This document shows positions 1 to 8,683 of a stretch of 64,000 bases of DNA, piece after piece. Source of the DNA: Alphaproteobacteria bacterium. Lineage in GTDB: Bacteria; Pseudomonadota; Alphaproteobacteria; CAAGCB01; CAG-977. Both the position numbers and the translations under genes were made by a program. Every line of letters begins with the position of its first letter. Positions within the stretch are counted from its first letter, which is position 1. The stretch is from NCBI GenBank assembly GCA_017480385.1, contig JAFVAT010000026.1, positions 17,015 through 81,014 on the forward strand. The letters are read 5' to 3'. The notes below the pieces were generated by a model. The model did no database searches and was not told the DNA's origin. It saw only the letters and a program-made list of their open reading frames with translations.

Positions 1-822
1 AGGATAGGCGTCATCATACATCAGCATATCAACGCCCGTAGACAAATCCAGCATATCGTTAAACAGCAAAGACCAAAGCATTTCATCAATTTCGCGCACG
101 CCCTGCATATTTTTTGTTTCCGGAGCATAAATATCCTGCGCTTTTTCCAAAACGGAATCCGGCAAAAAAGCTTCCTTTGTTTCCGTTATAATGCGCCGTT
201 CCTGACGGTCTGTTCCTTCAAAAAATTCTTCCAAAACGGACAGATCCAAATCTATCAGAGCCGTTTCCTGCAATGCATTAATAAAGGCCTGCGTTTCCAA
301 AAGCTGCCGGATTAAACGATCCGTTTCGCCCTGTGCCGCATCAAGCTGCCGGTTCGCATAATCGGCATCAGCCTTTTCAAGATCGAAAGAAGCCGTATTG
401 TCCGCTTCCGCAACAATCGGCACGATATCACTTAGCAGATCAGCTGCGATCCTATTTTCAGCCTTTTGGTCTTCAATAACAATTGTTTGAAAATTCCACT
501 GTTCATCAGCTGCCTCATATTGCTCAACAGCTTTCAGCTGCCGTTCCTCCAACGTTTCGGGCAGAACAGCGTCCAGCAGTGCCCGCCGAAACTCTTCGGA
601 AGACGAATCCATCTGCCACACTTGAGGAACAGGATTGTTTTGCAAAAAAGGACGGTCGGCTGTTTTATCCAAAGAATATGCATTGCGTGCCGGATTTAAA
701 AAAGAATCGGCAGAAGCCTCTCCCTGCCCTATCACACAAAAAAGCAGAGCGGCTGCCGACAAACATAACGTTTGAGTACATTTCCTTTTATTCAAACCGG
801 ACAACACCTTAAAAAAAATCAT
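1..822 (-). CDS. Secreted protein of unknown function, partial at window edge
   Basis: The frame is open from an ATG at 822 to the left edge (274 codons), so the C-terminus is missing. The N-terminus has a basic start (KVLSGLNKRKCTQ), a hydrophobic core rich in Leu, Ala and Ile and a small-residue site near GEASA, which reads as a signal peptide cleaved around residue 38. The rest is acidic and mostly helical-looking, rich in Glu, Leu, Gln and Asp, with no cysteine pattern or catalytic motif that I recognise. It is divergent from hydF, with about 85 bases between the two starts. I do not recognise a family. The gene is well supported by its long open frame with normal codon use; the function is unknown. 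Confidence 0.75.
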   Translation of the reverse strand, partial: MIFFKVLSGLNKRKCTQTLCLSAAALLFCVIGQGEASADSFLNPARNAYSLDKTADRPFLQNNPVPQVWQMDSSSEEFRRALLDAVLPETLEERQLKAVEQYEAADEQWNFQTIVIEDQKAENRIAADLLSDIVPIVAEADNTASFDLEKADADYANRQLDAAQGETDRLIRQLLETQAFINALQETALIDLDLSVLEEFFEGTDRQERRIITETKEAFLPDSVLEKAQDIYAPETKNMQGVREIDEMLWSLLFNDMLDLSTGVDMLMYDDAYP

Positions 823-906
823 TCAGCTGAAAATATTTTTTCAGATAAATGCTAAAAAAAGGTATAAAGAACAATGAATTTTGATTCTTTTGCAAAGGAG
901 CTTTTT

Positions 907-2106
907 ATGGCAGAAACCGCCCCCAGAGGCGAACGGCTGAATATCGGCCTGTTTGGCAGACGAAACGTCGGGAAATCATCACTTTTAAATGCCTTATGCG
1001 GGCAGCAAATTTCTATCGTATCAGACACGGCGGGAACAACAACGGATGCCGTTTCAAAAATTTACGAATTGATCCCCGTCGGCCCCGTTACTTTTTTTGA
1101 TACGGCGGGCATTGACGACACCGGCGACATCGGCAAGCTGCGTATTGCTGCCACACGGAAAATCATTAACAAAGTGGATATCGCGTTGCTGATCACTGAT
1201 GAAAAAGGGATCGGAGAATACGAAAATGCTTTGATGAAAACATTTGCCGATTTGAAAGTTCCCTTTATTCTGGTTTTCAACAAAAGCGATCTGGCTTCCG
1301 CTTTGCCGGACACCGCGGCATTTACATGCCCTTTCATATGCGTTTGCGCCACAAACGGCAAAAACATCGAAACACTGAAGTTGCTGATTAAAGATACCGT
1401 GCCTGATCATTTGAAAAATGCGCCGGCATTAGTGCGCGATTTAATTCAACCAGAGCAAACGATCGTTTGTGTAACACCGATTGATGCCTCGGCCCCCAAG
1501 GGACGTTTGATTTTGCCGCAGGTTCAAGTCATTCGCGACATATTGGACGCGAATGCTTATGCATACGTCATTCAAAACGATCGGGATTTTCTTAAAATTC
1601 TGCCGAATCTGAAAACACCTCCGGCCTTGGTCATTACGGATTCACAATTGATCCATCAGCTCAATGCTGCAGTACCGCCCGAAATAGCCCTGACAACCTT
1701 TTCAACATTGTTTGCCCGTTATAAAGGCGATTTGAAACAGCTTTACGAAGGGGCGGCTCAATTGAGCAAACTGAAAAAAAATGATCGTGTCCTCATTGCC
1801 GAAGCCTGTTCTCACCACGTTCAGGACGATGATATTGCCCGCGTTAAAATGCCGGCCTTGATCAAAAAGGCTTTAAACAAGGATATCCATTTTGAATGGG
1901 CCGCAGGTAGCGATTTTCCAGCAGATCTGCATCAATTCAAAGTCGTCATTCATTGCGGCGGTTGCATGCTGTCAAGACTGGAAACACTGCGCCGCCTGAA
2001 TGAATGTACGCGCAATGGCGTTCCTGTCACGAATTTCGGCATGGCGTTATCCGCCATGCAAGGCGTTTTAGAACGCGTTGTTCAGCCTTTCGGATTAAAT
2101 CGATGA
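907..2106 (+). CDS. hydF: [FeFe]-hydrogenase maturation GTPase HydF
   Basis: HydF is the scaffold that carries the precursor of the hydrogenase H-cluster di-iron site and delivers it to apo-hydrogenase, working with the radical-SAM enzymes HydE and HydG in the cytoplasm. The 399-residue protein has the P-loop GRRNVGKSS at 17-25, a switch-like TAGTTTD at 41-47, the G3 motif DTAG at 65-68 and the G4 motif NKSD at 125-128. The C-terminal cluster ligands are present: C301-x-H303 and H349-C350-x-x-C353. I chose the ATG at 907 because AGGAG sits at the right distance upstream; an in-frame ATG at 874 lacks such a site. hydE, hydG and a hydrogenase are not in this window, so they would have to be elsewhere. 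The next gene starts in an ATGA overlap. Confidence 0.93.
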   Translation: MAETAPRGERLNIGLFGRRNVGKSSLLNALCGQQISIVSDTAGTTTDAVSKIYELIPVGPVTFFDTAGIDDTGDIGKLRIAATRKIINKVDIALLITDEKGIGEYENALMKTFADLKVPFILVFNKSDLASALPDTAAFTCPFICVCATNGKNIETLKLLIKDTVPDHLKNAPALVRDLIQPEQTIVCVTPIDASAPKGRLILPQVQVIRDILDANAYAYVIQNDRDFLKILPNLKTPPALVITDSQLIHQLNAAVPPEIALTTFSTLFARYKGDLKQLYEGAAQLSKLKKNDRVLIAEACSHHVQDDDIARVKMPALIKKALNKDIHFEWAAGSDFPADLHQFKVVIHCGGCMLSRLETLRRLNECTRNGVPVTNFGMALSAMQGVLERVVQPFGLNR

Positions 2107-2372
2107 AAAAATTCTGTTTTATACTTTGCCTGCTTTGCACGGCTTCCTGCACCGAATTATTTCATAAGGAAGAGGCACCCTTTTATGAGAAAACCTACGC
2201 TTTGCCGACAGAGGCGCGCGCCTGGGCGGCCAAAGCACCGCTGAAAGATTTGTGTCAGGGGACAAAAAACTGGCGTCATGAATATATTCGTGAAGCTGCC
2301 CTCAATGAAATTAAAGCACGCGACATTGATACCAGAGAATGCTATTATACCGGTATGGAATTAACCCCGTAA
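2103..2372 (+). CDS. Small predicted lipoprotein
   Basis: This 89-residue protein starts in an ATGA overlap with the end of hydF, so it is probably translationally coupled to it. The N-terminus is MKKFCFILCLLCTASC, a short lysine-led hydrophobic signal ending in a lipobox-like TASC at residues 13-16, which suggests a lipid-anchored envelope protein. The mature part has two further cysteines (near QG and REC) and no motif I recognise. It may be a lineage-specific outer-membrane or periplasmic lipoprotein; linkage to hydrogenase maturation rests on position only. Confidence 0.6.
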   Translation: MKKFCFILCLLCTASCTELFHKEEAPFYEKTYALPTEARAWAAKAPLKDLCQGTKNWRHEYIREAALNEIKARDIDTRECYYTGMELTP

Positions 2373-2382
2373 GGAGGAAGGA

Positions 2383-2622
2383 ATGTCTTGGTTGGAAGAA
2401 GCTCAGCAAAAAATCAAACAAAAACAAGAAACAGCTGCCGATACTTTTGATCCGAATGAAACAGAGCAGCGCGAACGGTTAATCAGACAGCTGAAAATGC
2501 TGTACGACAATACAACAGAACGTGAAATCAACAAGGCTGTTGATGAGGCTTTGGACAGATTTGCCCCACCGTATGAAGAAAAGGGGTTCATGGATTTTCT
2601 CAGAGTAAAATTAGAGGACTGA
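2383..2622 (+). CDS. Small charged hypothetical protein
   Basis: This 79-residue soluble protein is preceded by a strong ribosome site (AAGGAGGAAGG) eight bases before ATG, and it lies 10 bases after the lipoprotein gene and 2 bases before the TPR-like gene. It is rich in Glu, Lys, Gln and Arg and probably helical, with no signal peptide, membrane segment or cysteine. I do not recognise a family. Tight packing in the hydF transcription unit supports it as a real gene. Confidence 0.6.
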   Translation: MSWLEEAQQKIKQKQETAADTFDPNETEQRERLIRQLKMLYDNTTEREINKAVDEALDRFAPPYEEKGFMDFLRVKLED

Positions 2623-2624
2623 TT

Positions 2625-3311
2625 ATGCAGGAAATTGTTACCGAAAAACTCAATCAGGCCCGTATTTTGAAAAGAAAATTCAAGCTGAACGAAACCATTT
2701 CCGTTTTGAAAGAATGCCTTGAAATTGATCCGTCGTGTTTGATCGCGGCGGCCCAAGCGGGGTTATGTCTGCTGTTATTGGGCCGACCGGAAGAAGCCGA
2801 GCCTTTTTTCAAAAAAACTTTTGAAGAAACGCAAAAAACAGACTTATCCGTCGGCGCTTATCTGGCCGCCTGCTTAACGGCTGAGGGGAAAGAAAACGCC
2901 GCGGAAAACGTTCTGGCGGACATTCAAAAAAACTTTTCCGCAGCGGAGACCTTCATGTTAGCGGCAGAAATGCTGTCAGAAAAAAAGCAACATGACAAGG
3001 CCGTACGCCTTATTGATTCTTTGTCTGTTCATTTCGCACAAGATCCCTTCTTCAGCCGCTCTGTCAACCATTATCGCATGATCCGCGTGCTGGCGCATGC
3101 CGGATTGGCGGATATTGCCGGTCAACTGGCAGAGACCTTGTCTGAAAATGATCCCGACAGCTGGGAAGCTTTAGCCTCCAGAGCTTCTGTCGCCATTGCC
3201 GAAGGAAAATATGACGAGGCCTACTCCTTGACCGTTCAAGCTTTGCAAAACGGCGGCGCGTCCTATCCATTATTGGCGGCACAGCAGCATTGGCTGGCCA
3301 TGAACAAATAA
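2625..3311 (+). CDS. Tetratricopeptide-like repeat protein
   Basis: This 228-residue protein is built of helix pairs that resemble tetratricopeptide repeats: successive segments with the pattern A..L..G....A........P around residues 20-60, 50-80, 110-135 and 165-220. It has no signal peptide, so it is probably cytoplasmic. TPR folds are protein-interaction scaffolds; no partner is indicated by the sequence. It is the last gene of the hydF unit and is followed by a possible hairpin. The call rests on repeat texture, not on a specific family. Confidence 0.6.
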   Translation: MQEIVTEKLNQARILKRKFKLNETISVLKECLEIDPSCLIAAAQAGLCLLLLGRPEEAEPFFKKTFEETQKTDLSVGAYLAACLTAEGKENAAENVLADIQKNFSAAETFMLAAEMLSEKKQHDKAVRLIDSLSVHFAQDPFFSRSVNHYRMIRVLAHAGLADIAGQLAETLSENDPDSWEALASRASVAIAEGKYDEAYSLTVQALQNGGASYPLLAAQQHWLAMNK

Positions 3312-3331
3312 GAGTAAATCTTGCCGTTTCT

Positions 3332-3365
3332 GCCGTACCGGCACGGCTACCGGTTTCTTTTTGAT
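3332..3365 (+). terminator. Possible terminator after the hydF unit
   Basis: GCCGT (3332-3336) and ACGGC (3343-3347) can pair around a six-base loop, and a T-rich run follows at about 3354-3362. The stem is short and the T run is not immediately adjacent, so this is a weak prediction. Confidence 0.3.
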
Positions 3366-3520
3366 CTGCAGCCAGACATCAGAGCTTTTCGCTCTCGAAC
3401 TGGGGAGAGGTGCAACAGCGGCTCAAAGATTATTCGGCTTCCTTCATATTCCTCGCTTTGCCGCCGTTTGACTTCATGCTTCAAACGTCTTATCCGTTTT
3501 TTGTCTTTTTCAGACAGCAT
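3347..3520 (-). CDS. Possible small basic ORF downstream of surE
   Basis: A 57-codon frame starts at an ATG at 3520 with GGA about eight bases upstream. The first 40 residues are rich in Lys, Arg and Glu (EKDKKRIRRLKHEVKRR) and look protein-like; the end looks less so. It lies 64 bases beyond the surE stop on the same strand. It could be a remnant or a small gene; I do not recognise it. Confidence 0.25.
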   Translation of the reverse strand: MLSEKDKKRIRRLKHEVKRRQSEEYEGSRIIFEPLLHLSPVRERKALMSGCRSKRNR

Positions 3521-3584
3521 TTCAAATATTCCGCAGCGGATTTCCCGAACAGATGCAGCCCACCCCTTAATAAAAATACAAAAA

Positions 3585-4340
3585 TCAGAAAACAAAGGGA
3601 TTGCTTGACAAAAAGGGCTGATCCGTCATCTCAATACTGACCGGCGTAACGGAAATAAAGCCGTTTTGAACAGCGTAAGTATCCGATTCCTGTTCGATTT
3701 TGCCCCTTCGTAAATATCCGATCTGAAAGGTCGTGCTTTGGTCCGTTTGTTCAATCACATGAAGATCATCACCGATCTTGCGTGAACTAAGAGATGTAAG
3801 CCGAATACCCGCAATTTCCAGAGCTGAACGTTGCGGGAAATTAACATTTAAAAAAGTCCGTCGGGGCCATTCAATCCCGACCGTTTTTTCAACAATTTTC
3901 GGCAGCATTTCCTCAACCGCCGGCCAATACGCGGAACCATTCTTCGCACCGTACAAGCTGAATGCAAATGATTTAATTCCTTGAAGCGTTCCTTCAATTG
4001 CCGCCCCCGTTGTGCCAGAATAAATCACATCAAACCCTAAATTCGATCCGTGATTAATGCCTGAAAAAATCAAATCAGGTTTATGTTCCCTAAACAGCAC
4101 GTTGCACGCAAAAAGCATACAGTCGGTCGGAGTTCCATTAACTGTAAAGTGATGGTTATCAATTTTATTGAAAACCAAAGCCCCTTTTGCCGTAAAAGAA
4201 TGGGCTCTGCCGCTTTGTTCCGCAGCCGGCGCAACAACCCAAACATCTTCGGACAAACGAAGGGCGGCTCGTTCCAGCACATGAATCCCTTCCGCATTGA
4301 TGCCGTCATCGTTGCAAATCAGGATTCTGGACTGTTTCAA
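3585..4340 (-). CDS. surE: 5'/3'-nucleotidase SurE
   Basis: SurE is a metal-dependent phosphatase that removes phosphate from nucleoside 5'- and 3'-monophosphates in the cytoplasm. The 251-residue length is typical. The metal-binding NDDG motif is at residues 10-13, a conserved Ser-Gly follows in AEQSGRAHS (41-49), and the second metal site SGINHGSN is at 93-100. It is the last recognised gene of the dgt-to-surE operon, 16 bases after serS. The surE gene commonly follows serS in Alphaproteobacteria, which agrees with the assignment. The usual neighbour pcm is not next to it; a divergent relative is found at 20237. Confidence 0.95.
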   Translation of the reverse strand: MKQSRILICNDDGINAEGIHVLERAALRLSEDVWVVAPAAEQSGRAHSFTAKGALVFNKIDNHHFTVNGTPTDCMLFACNVLFREHKPDLIFSGINHGSNLGFDVIYSGTTGAAIEGTLQGIKSFAFSLYGAKNGSAYWPAVEEMLPKIVEKTVGIEWPRRTFLNVNFPQRSALEIAGIRLTSLSSRKIGDDLHVIEQTDQSTTFQIGYLRRGKIEQESDTYAVQNGFISVTPVSIEMTDQPFLSSNPFVF

Positions 4341-4356
4341 ACCGCCCTCACCTTAA

Positions 4357-5634
4357 CTACTTTTTAGCGGAAATAACCGTCTGTCCGCCCATGTATTTTT
4401 GCAAGGCTTCCGGAATCTGAATGGAGCCGTCAGCCTGCTGATAATTTTCCATAACAGCAATTAACGCACGGCCAACCGCTACGCCGGACCCGTTCAGCGT
4501 ATGCACAAAACGCGTTCCTTTTTGTGCCTTATTCTTGCAGCGCGCATCCATGCGGCGGGCTTGGAAATCCCAGCAGTTGGAAACGCTGGAAATCTCGCGG
4601 TACTTATTCTGACCGGGCATCCAAACTTCCAAATCGTGCGTTTTGCGCGATGAAAAGCCCATATCGCCGGCAGACAGGCACATGACACGATACGGCAGGT
4701 TCAACCCTTTTAAAACATCTTCAGCCGCACTGGTCATATGTTCGTGTTCTTCCCAAGACTTTTCAGGCGTCGTAATGCTGACCATTTCCACTTTGTAGAA
4801 CTGATGCTGACGGATCATGCCGCGCGTATCCTTTCCGGCGGCACCGGCCTCCGACCTGAAGCACGGCGTTAAAGCCGTCAAACGCAGCGGCAAAATATCT
4901 TCGTCCAAAGCCTTGCCCGCCGCAAAATTCGTCAGGCTGACTTCCGCTGTCGGGATCAGCCAATAATCGTCCGTCGTCCGATATAAATCTTCCGCAAATT
5001 TCGGCAGCTGAGCCGTGCCGTAAACCGCGCTGCTGTTCACCATTAACGGAACGTCCATTTCGGTATAGCCGTGCTTTTCACGGTGCAGATCCAGCATATA
5101 CTGCGCCAAAGCCCGTTCCAAACGCGCCAAATCACCCATTAAATAAACAAAGCGGGCGCCGGAGACCTTTGCCGCCTGATCAAAGTCCATCATGCCCAGC
5201 TTAGCGCCGATTTCATCATGTTCCAAAGGCTTGAAATCAAACGTGCGCGGTTCTCCCCAACGGCGAATTTCACGATTGGTCGTTTCATCTAAACCGTCGG
5301 GAATATCATCTGCAGGACGGTTCGGCAATGTTTCCAGAACAGCATCAATCTGTTCGTATAAAGAGCGCACATCTTCTTCCGCATCGGCCATGCTGCGTTT
5401 CAAAGCGCCGACTTCGTGCATCAAAACATCTGCATCGCCGCCGTTTCTTTTAACTTCCGCAACCTGACGGGACAAGTCATTGCGGCGGGACTGCATTTCC
5501 TGCAAATCCGTTTGGGCCGCCCGGTATTTCTTATCTAACTCTAAAACTTCAGCAGAACGCGGCTTTACTCCGCGGCGTTCCAATCCTTGATCGAACAGTT
5601 CGGGATTCTCCCTGATCCATTTAATGTCGTACAT
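4357..5634 (-). CDS. serS: Seryl-tRNA synthetase
   Basis: This class II synthetase charges tRNA-Ser, and also tRNA-Sec where present, with serine. At 425 residues it is full length. The N-terminal part up to about residue 110 is the long coiled-coil tRNA-binding arm. The class II core carries [18 protein letters not shown], the motif 2 region [21 protein letters not shown] near residue 255-275, and the motif 3 region around [16 protein letters not shown] close to the C-terminus. It lies between tatC and surE in the housekeeping operon. Confidence 0.97.
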   Translation of the reverse strand: MYDIKWIRENPELFDQGLERRGVKPRSAEVLELDKKYRAAQTDLQEMQSRRNDLSRQVAEVKRNGGDADVLMHEVGALKRSMADAEEDVRSLYEQIDAVLETLPNRPADDIPDGLDETTNREIRRWGEPRTFDFKPLEHDEIGAKLGMMDFDQAAKVSGARFVYLMGDLARLERALAQYMLDLHREKHGYTEMDVPLMVNSSAVYGTAQLPKFAEDLYRTTDDYWLIPTAEVSLTNFAAGKALDEDILPLRLTALTPCFRSEAGAAGKDTRGMIRQHQFYKVEMVSITTPEKSWEEHEHMTSAAEDVLKGLNLPYRVMCLSAGDMGFSSRKTHDLEVWMPGQNKYREISSVSNCWDFQARRMDARCKNKAQKGTRFVHTLNGSGVAVGRALIAVMENYQQADGSIQIPEALQKYMGGQTVISAKK

Positions 5635-5661
5635 AGTGACTCCTCACGAAACAAAATTTAC

Positions 5662-6474
5662 TTATTTATAGCCCTGATCTGCTTTCTTTTCAAGGGATTG
5701 AATGCACCAAACCGCACTTTCGTACAAAAACAGCAGAGGAACCGCCAATGCCAATTGACTGACAACGTCCGGCGGCGTTAAAACTGCGGCCGCAACAAAA
5801 ATAAAAACAACCGCATAGCGGCGAAAATCCTTCAAATTCTGCGCCGTAATGATTCCCAACCGCCCCAAAACAACCAATACGACCGGCAGCTGAAAGCTGA
5901 TTCCAAAAGCCAGAATCAAAGTCATTAAAAAGGACAAATATTCGCTTAGCCGCGCTTCCAATACGACGGGCAAAACGTTTTCCGAAGCCGTCAGCTGTTG
6001 AAAAGACAGCAAAAACCGAAATGCGACAGGCATCAATGCAAAAAACACAAACAATGCCCCCAAAGCGAACAGAACCGGAGAAGCAATAAAAATCGGGCGG
6101 ACAAAACGGCGTTCATTTTGATAAAGCCCCGGTACAACAAAACGCCAAACTTGAAAAGCAAAATAAGGAAAACCTGTGATTGCCGCCCCAAAAGCGGCTA
6201 ATTTCAGATGCGTAACGAACCCTTCCGCCAATCCTGTAAAGATCACGCGCTGTGATCCGCCTGTTTTTTCCATAGCCTGAGCCAAGGGCAGCATCAGAAT
6301 TTCCAATATCTTCCCGGAAAAGGGATACAACAGCACAAAGGCTGCGGCAAAAAAGGCCAAAACCTTTAAAAGCCGGCTGCGCAGTTCTGTCAAATGCCCG
6401 GCCCAAGTCATTAAGTTTTCAGAATTTTCCAATTCTTTTTCAATCACGTCAGGAGGCAAGGACTCATTTATCAT
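5662..6474 (-). CDS. tatC: Sec-independent protein translocase TatC
   Basis: TatC is the integral membrane receptor of the twin-arginine translocase and recognises the RR signal of folded export substrates. The 270-residue protein has about six hydrophobic segments, and the conserved N-terminal stretch HLTELRSRLLK (about residues 27-37) is present. Its start overlaps the end of tatB by 11 bases, showing coupling. With tatB and the TatA module of the preceding fusion gene it makes a complete TatABC set. Confidence 0.95.
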   Translation of the reverse strand: MINESLPPDVIEKELENSENLMTWAGHLTELRSRLLKVLAFFAAAFVLLYPFSGKILEILMLPLAQAMEKTGGSQRVIFTGLAEGFVTHLKLAAFGAAITGFPYFAFQVWRFVVPGLYQNERRFVRPIFIASPVLFALGALFVFFALMPVAFRFLLSFQQLTASENVLPVVLEARLSEYLSFLMTLILAFGISFQLPVVLVVLGRLGIITAQNLKDFRRYAVVFIFVAAAVLTPPDVVSQLALAVPLLFLYESAVWCIQSLEKKADQGYK

Positions 6475-6745
6475 CGGACGCTTCCTTCTTTTCAGGCTGT
6501 TTTTCCTTATTCAGATCGGACGTTTTTTTCTGTTCCGACAGCAGGGCCTTTTCTGCTTTTGCCGCAATTTTATCGGCATCATACATAATATCATCAATAA
6601 GTTGCGATGATTTTCTGATAAATTGGTTTAAATTTCTGTATAAACGTCCCAAAGCGCGCAAAACGTCCGGCATTTGCTTCGGTCCGACGATCAGCAAAGC
6701 AATCACAAGAATAACGGCAAATTCCGCTGAACTGATCCCAAACAC
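6464..6745 (-). CDS. tatB: Sec-independent protein translocase TatB
   Basis: TatB partners TatC in the substrate receptor complex. The 93-residue protein starts MFGISSAEFAVILVIALL, has a single N-terminal membrane helix, the hinge VGPKQMP near residues 20-26, then an amphipathic helix (VLRALGRLYRNLNQF) and a charged tail. The FGISSAEF start and GPKxxP hinge distinguish TatB from TatA. It follows the M50-TatA gene by 5 bases and overlaps tatC. Confidence 0.92.
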   Translation of the reverse strand: MFGISSAEFAVILVIALLIVGPKQMPDVLRALGRLYRNLNQFIRKSSQLIDDIMYDADKIAAKAEKALLSEQKKTSDLNKEKQPEKKEASDDK

Positions 6746-6750
6746 AGAAT

Positions 6751-7656
6751 TTATTCTTTCTTGGCCTGATCCATTTCGTTTTGTTTGACTTCGGTTTTAT
6801 TTACGGTTTCGTTTTCTTTATCTTCGTTCAGTCCTTTTTTAAACGAACTGACACTTTTTCCCAGATCTTCAGCCAAAGCCGGCAATTTGCCCCGGCCAAA
6901 TAAAACTAAAACGATCAACAGGATAACTAAAAGCTGGAAAAAACCTATTCCCATAATACTTTCCCCTTCCTCCAAACCGAAAAAAACAACGAAAAACAGA
7001 ACAAGCTTTTGAACGCTGAACGCCAAAAAACGGGAAACAAAGTCAAAATCCCGTCCTATATAATTGCCCAGAACAGGCAGTAAAATCAATAAAAAAGCTA
7101 TTATGCCAAAGCCGTATCTTTCTGTTTTGGCAAACTTGACCGCCCACGGCAGCGGCAGCAATCCCGTCATAATCCGCCCCCCGTCCATTGGCAAAATCGG
7201 GATCAGATTAAACATCATCACAGACAAATTTAAAACGATAATATTCAACAAAATCCGCATTGCCGGCTGCGGCAAAGCGACATGAAACACATTTTGGCAT
7301 AGGCTTAATACGGCAAAAGCGCAGATTGTCTGAAACAAATTCATTGCCGGGCCGGCCAAAGCAACCCATACCATATCTCTTTTCGGATTTCTTAAACGGC
7401 TGAAACGAACCGGCACGGGCTTGGCCCAGCCAAAGACAAACGGCGATTTTGATAAAATCAAAATTAACGGAAATAAAACTGTTCCCACGGAATCCACATG
7501 TCGCAGCGGATTTAAGGACAGCCGTTTCATGTCTCGTGCTGTCGTATCGCCGAAATAAAGCGCCGCACAGCCATGTGCTATTTCATGCAAAACAACCGCC
7601 AAAATAACGGGAACAGCCCATTCCGCAACAGACAGAACCGTTTCAAGCACAGTCAT
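6751..7656 (-). CDS. Fusion of membrane M50 protease and TatA
   Basis: One uninterrupted 301-codon frame contains two modules. Residues 1-234 form a site-2-protease-like M50 membrane peptidase: the zinc motif HEIAH at 24-28, a GPAMN segment at 102-106 and the second-ligand motif FNLIPILPMDGG at 149-160, with several membrane helices. Residues 235-301 form a complete TatA: MGIGFFQLLVILL, the FGRGKLPAL hinge, an amphipathic helix and a charged tail. TatA oligomers form the Tat pore, and M50 enzymes cleave transmembrane substrates. An internal ATG at 6954 has GGGGAAAG close upstream, so free TatA may also be made. The gene follows nagZ after one base and precedes tatB, the usual place of tatA. 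Alternatively, a lost stop codon or a sequence error created the fusion. Confidence 0.85.
   Translation of the reverse strand: MTVLETVLSVAEWAVPVILAVVLHEIAHGCAALYFGDTTARDMKRLSLNPLRHVDSVGTVLFPLILILSKSPFVFGWAKPVPVRFSRLRNPKRDMVWVALAGPAMNLFQTICAFAVLSLCQNVFHVALPQPAMRILLNIIVLNLSVMMFNLIPILPMDGGRIMTGLLPLPWAVKFAKTERYGFGIIAFLLILLPVLGNYIGRDFDFVSRFLAFSVQKLVLFFVVFFGLEEGESIMGIGFFQLLVILLIVLVLFGRGKLPALAEDLGKSVSSFKKGLNEDKENETVNKTEVKQNEMDQAKKE
6952..6970 (-). promoter_or_regulatory. Internal ribosome site and start for free TatA
   Basis: On the minus strand, GGAGG and then GGGGAAAG lie upstream of an in-frame ATG at 6954-6952, at residue 235 of the fusion gene. This is where a separate tatA would start (MGIGFFQ), so translation could begin here independently of the protease module. 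Confidence 0.5.
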
Positions 7657-7657
7657 A

Positions 7658-8683
7658 TCAGGCAGTCATTTCCGGCAAGCGTGCCCTCGCCGCGTCATAA
7701 TCAAAAGCAACGGCCTGCTCCCGCGCTGCCTGAACCATTTCCTGACCGCGCACAAAACGTTCCATTGCCCGTGAAGACAGCGGCTCAATCGCTGAAGCAA
7801 TCAGTTCCATTTCGTCCATATCGCCGTTGCAGTGCAAAACCGCATCGCACCCGACGGCCAAAGCTTCGGAAGTCAGATCAGACAATGTACCGGACAGCGC
7901 TTTCATTGACAAATCATCACAAATCAAAAAGCCCTTAAATCCGATTTCATCACGGATAATGTCCTGAATGACCTTTGTTGATAACGAAGCCGGTTTATGA
8001 GCATCAATCGCCGTATACATGACATGGGCCGTCATGCCCCATGGAGCGTCAGCCAAATATTTAAACGGCACAAAATCCGTTTGTTTCAGCGTTTCCAAAT
8101 CAGCCGTTACTTCCGGCAGTTCAAAATGACTGTCGACCACGGCACGGCCATGTCCGGGCATATGCTTTATTACCGGCAGAACGCCTTCGTCCAACAAACC
8201 ATCGCAGACGGCTTTGCCTAAAGGTCCCGTTGCCTGCGGATTTAAAGAAAAAGTTCGGTCTCCCAATACGGTTTCGTTTGATCCTTCAACAGGAACGTCC
8301 AAAACCGGCGCACAATCGACTGTAATGCCCAATTCGCGCAAATCACGTCCGATTAACCGAGCTGTTCCATACGTCAGCCGGAGTCCTGCCGCTTGTTCCG
8401 GCATATCACCGAAAGTCCGGGCCGGGGGATACTTGGGCCAATGCGACGGCTTTAAACGGGAAACGCGTCCACCCTCCTGATCAATTAAAATAGGAGCATC
8501 AGCCCTATCTACCGTTTCACGCAAAGACTGAACTAATGTTTTTAATTGTTCCGGAGTCGCAATATTACGCGAAAACAATATAAATCCCAGCGGATTAACA
8601 CGTTCAAAAAAAGACTTTTCTTCATCGGTCAGAGCCAGACCGGAGCAGCCGAACACAACGGCTGATGGATATTCATTTGACAA
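7658..8683 (-). CDS. nagZ: Beta-N-acetylhexosaminidase NagZ
   Basis: NagZ removes N-acetylglucosamine from anhydromuropeptides in peptidoglycan recycling, in the cytoplasm. The 341-residue protein is a GH3 enzyme. It shows LIDQEGGRV at 67-74, the signature KHMPGHGRAVVDSH at 173-186, which contains the His acid/base loop, and ICDDLSMKAL near 254-263 with the nucleophilic aspartate. No signal peptide is seen. Its start overlaps the SPOR gene end by 11 bases. The nagZ gene next to a SPOR protein and argS is a familiar alphaproteobacterial order. Confidence 0.95.
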   Translation of the reverse strand: MSNEYPSAVVFGCSGLALTDEEKSFFERVNPLGFILFSRNIATPEQLKTLVQSLRETVDRADAPILIDQEGGRVSRLKPSHWPKYPPARTFGDMPEQAAGLRLTYGTARLIGRDLRELGITVDCAPVLDVPVEGSNETVLGDRTFSLNPQATGPLGKAVCDGLLDEGVLPVIKHMPGHGRAVVDSHFELPEVTADLETLKQTDFVPFKYLADAPWGMTAHVMYTAIDAHKPASLSTKVIQDIIRDEIGFKGFLICDDLSMKALSGTLSDLTSEALAVGCDAVLHCNGDMDEMELIASAIEPLSSRAMERFVRGQEMVQAAREQAVAFDYDAARARLPEMTA

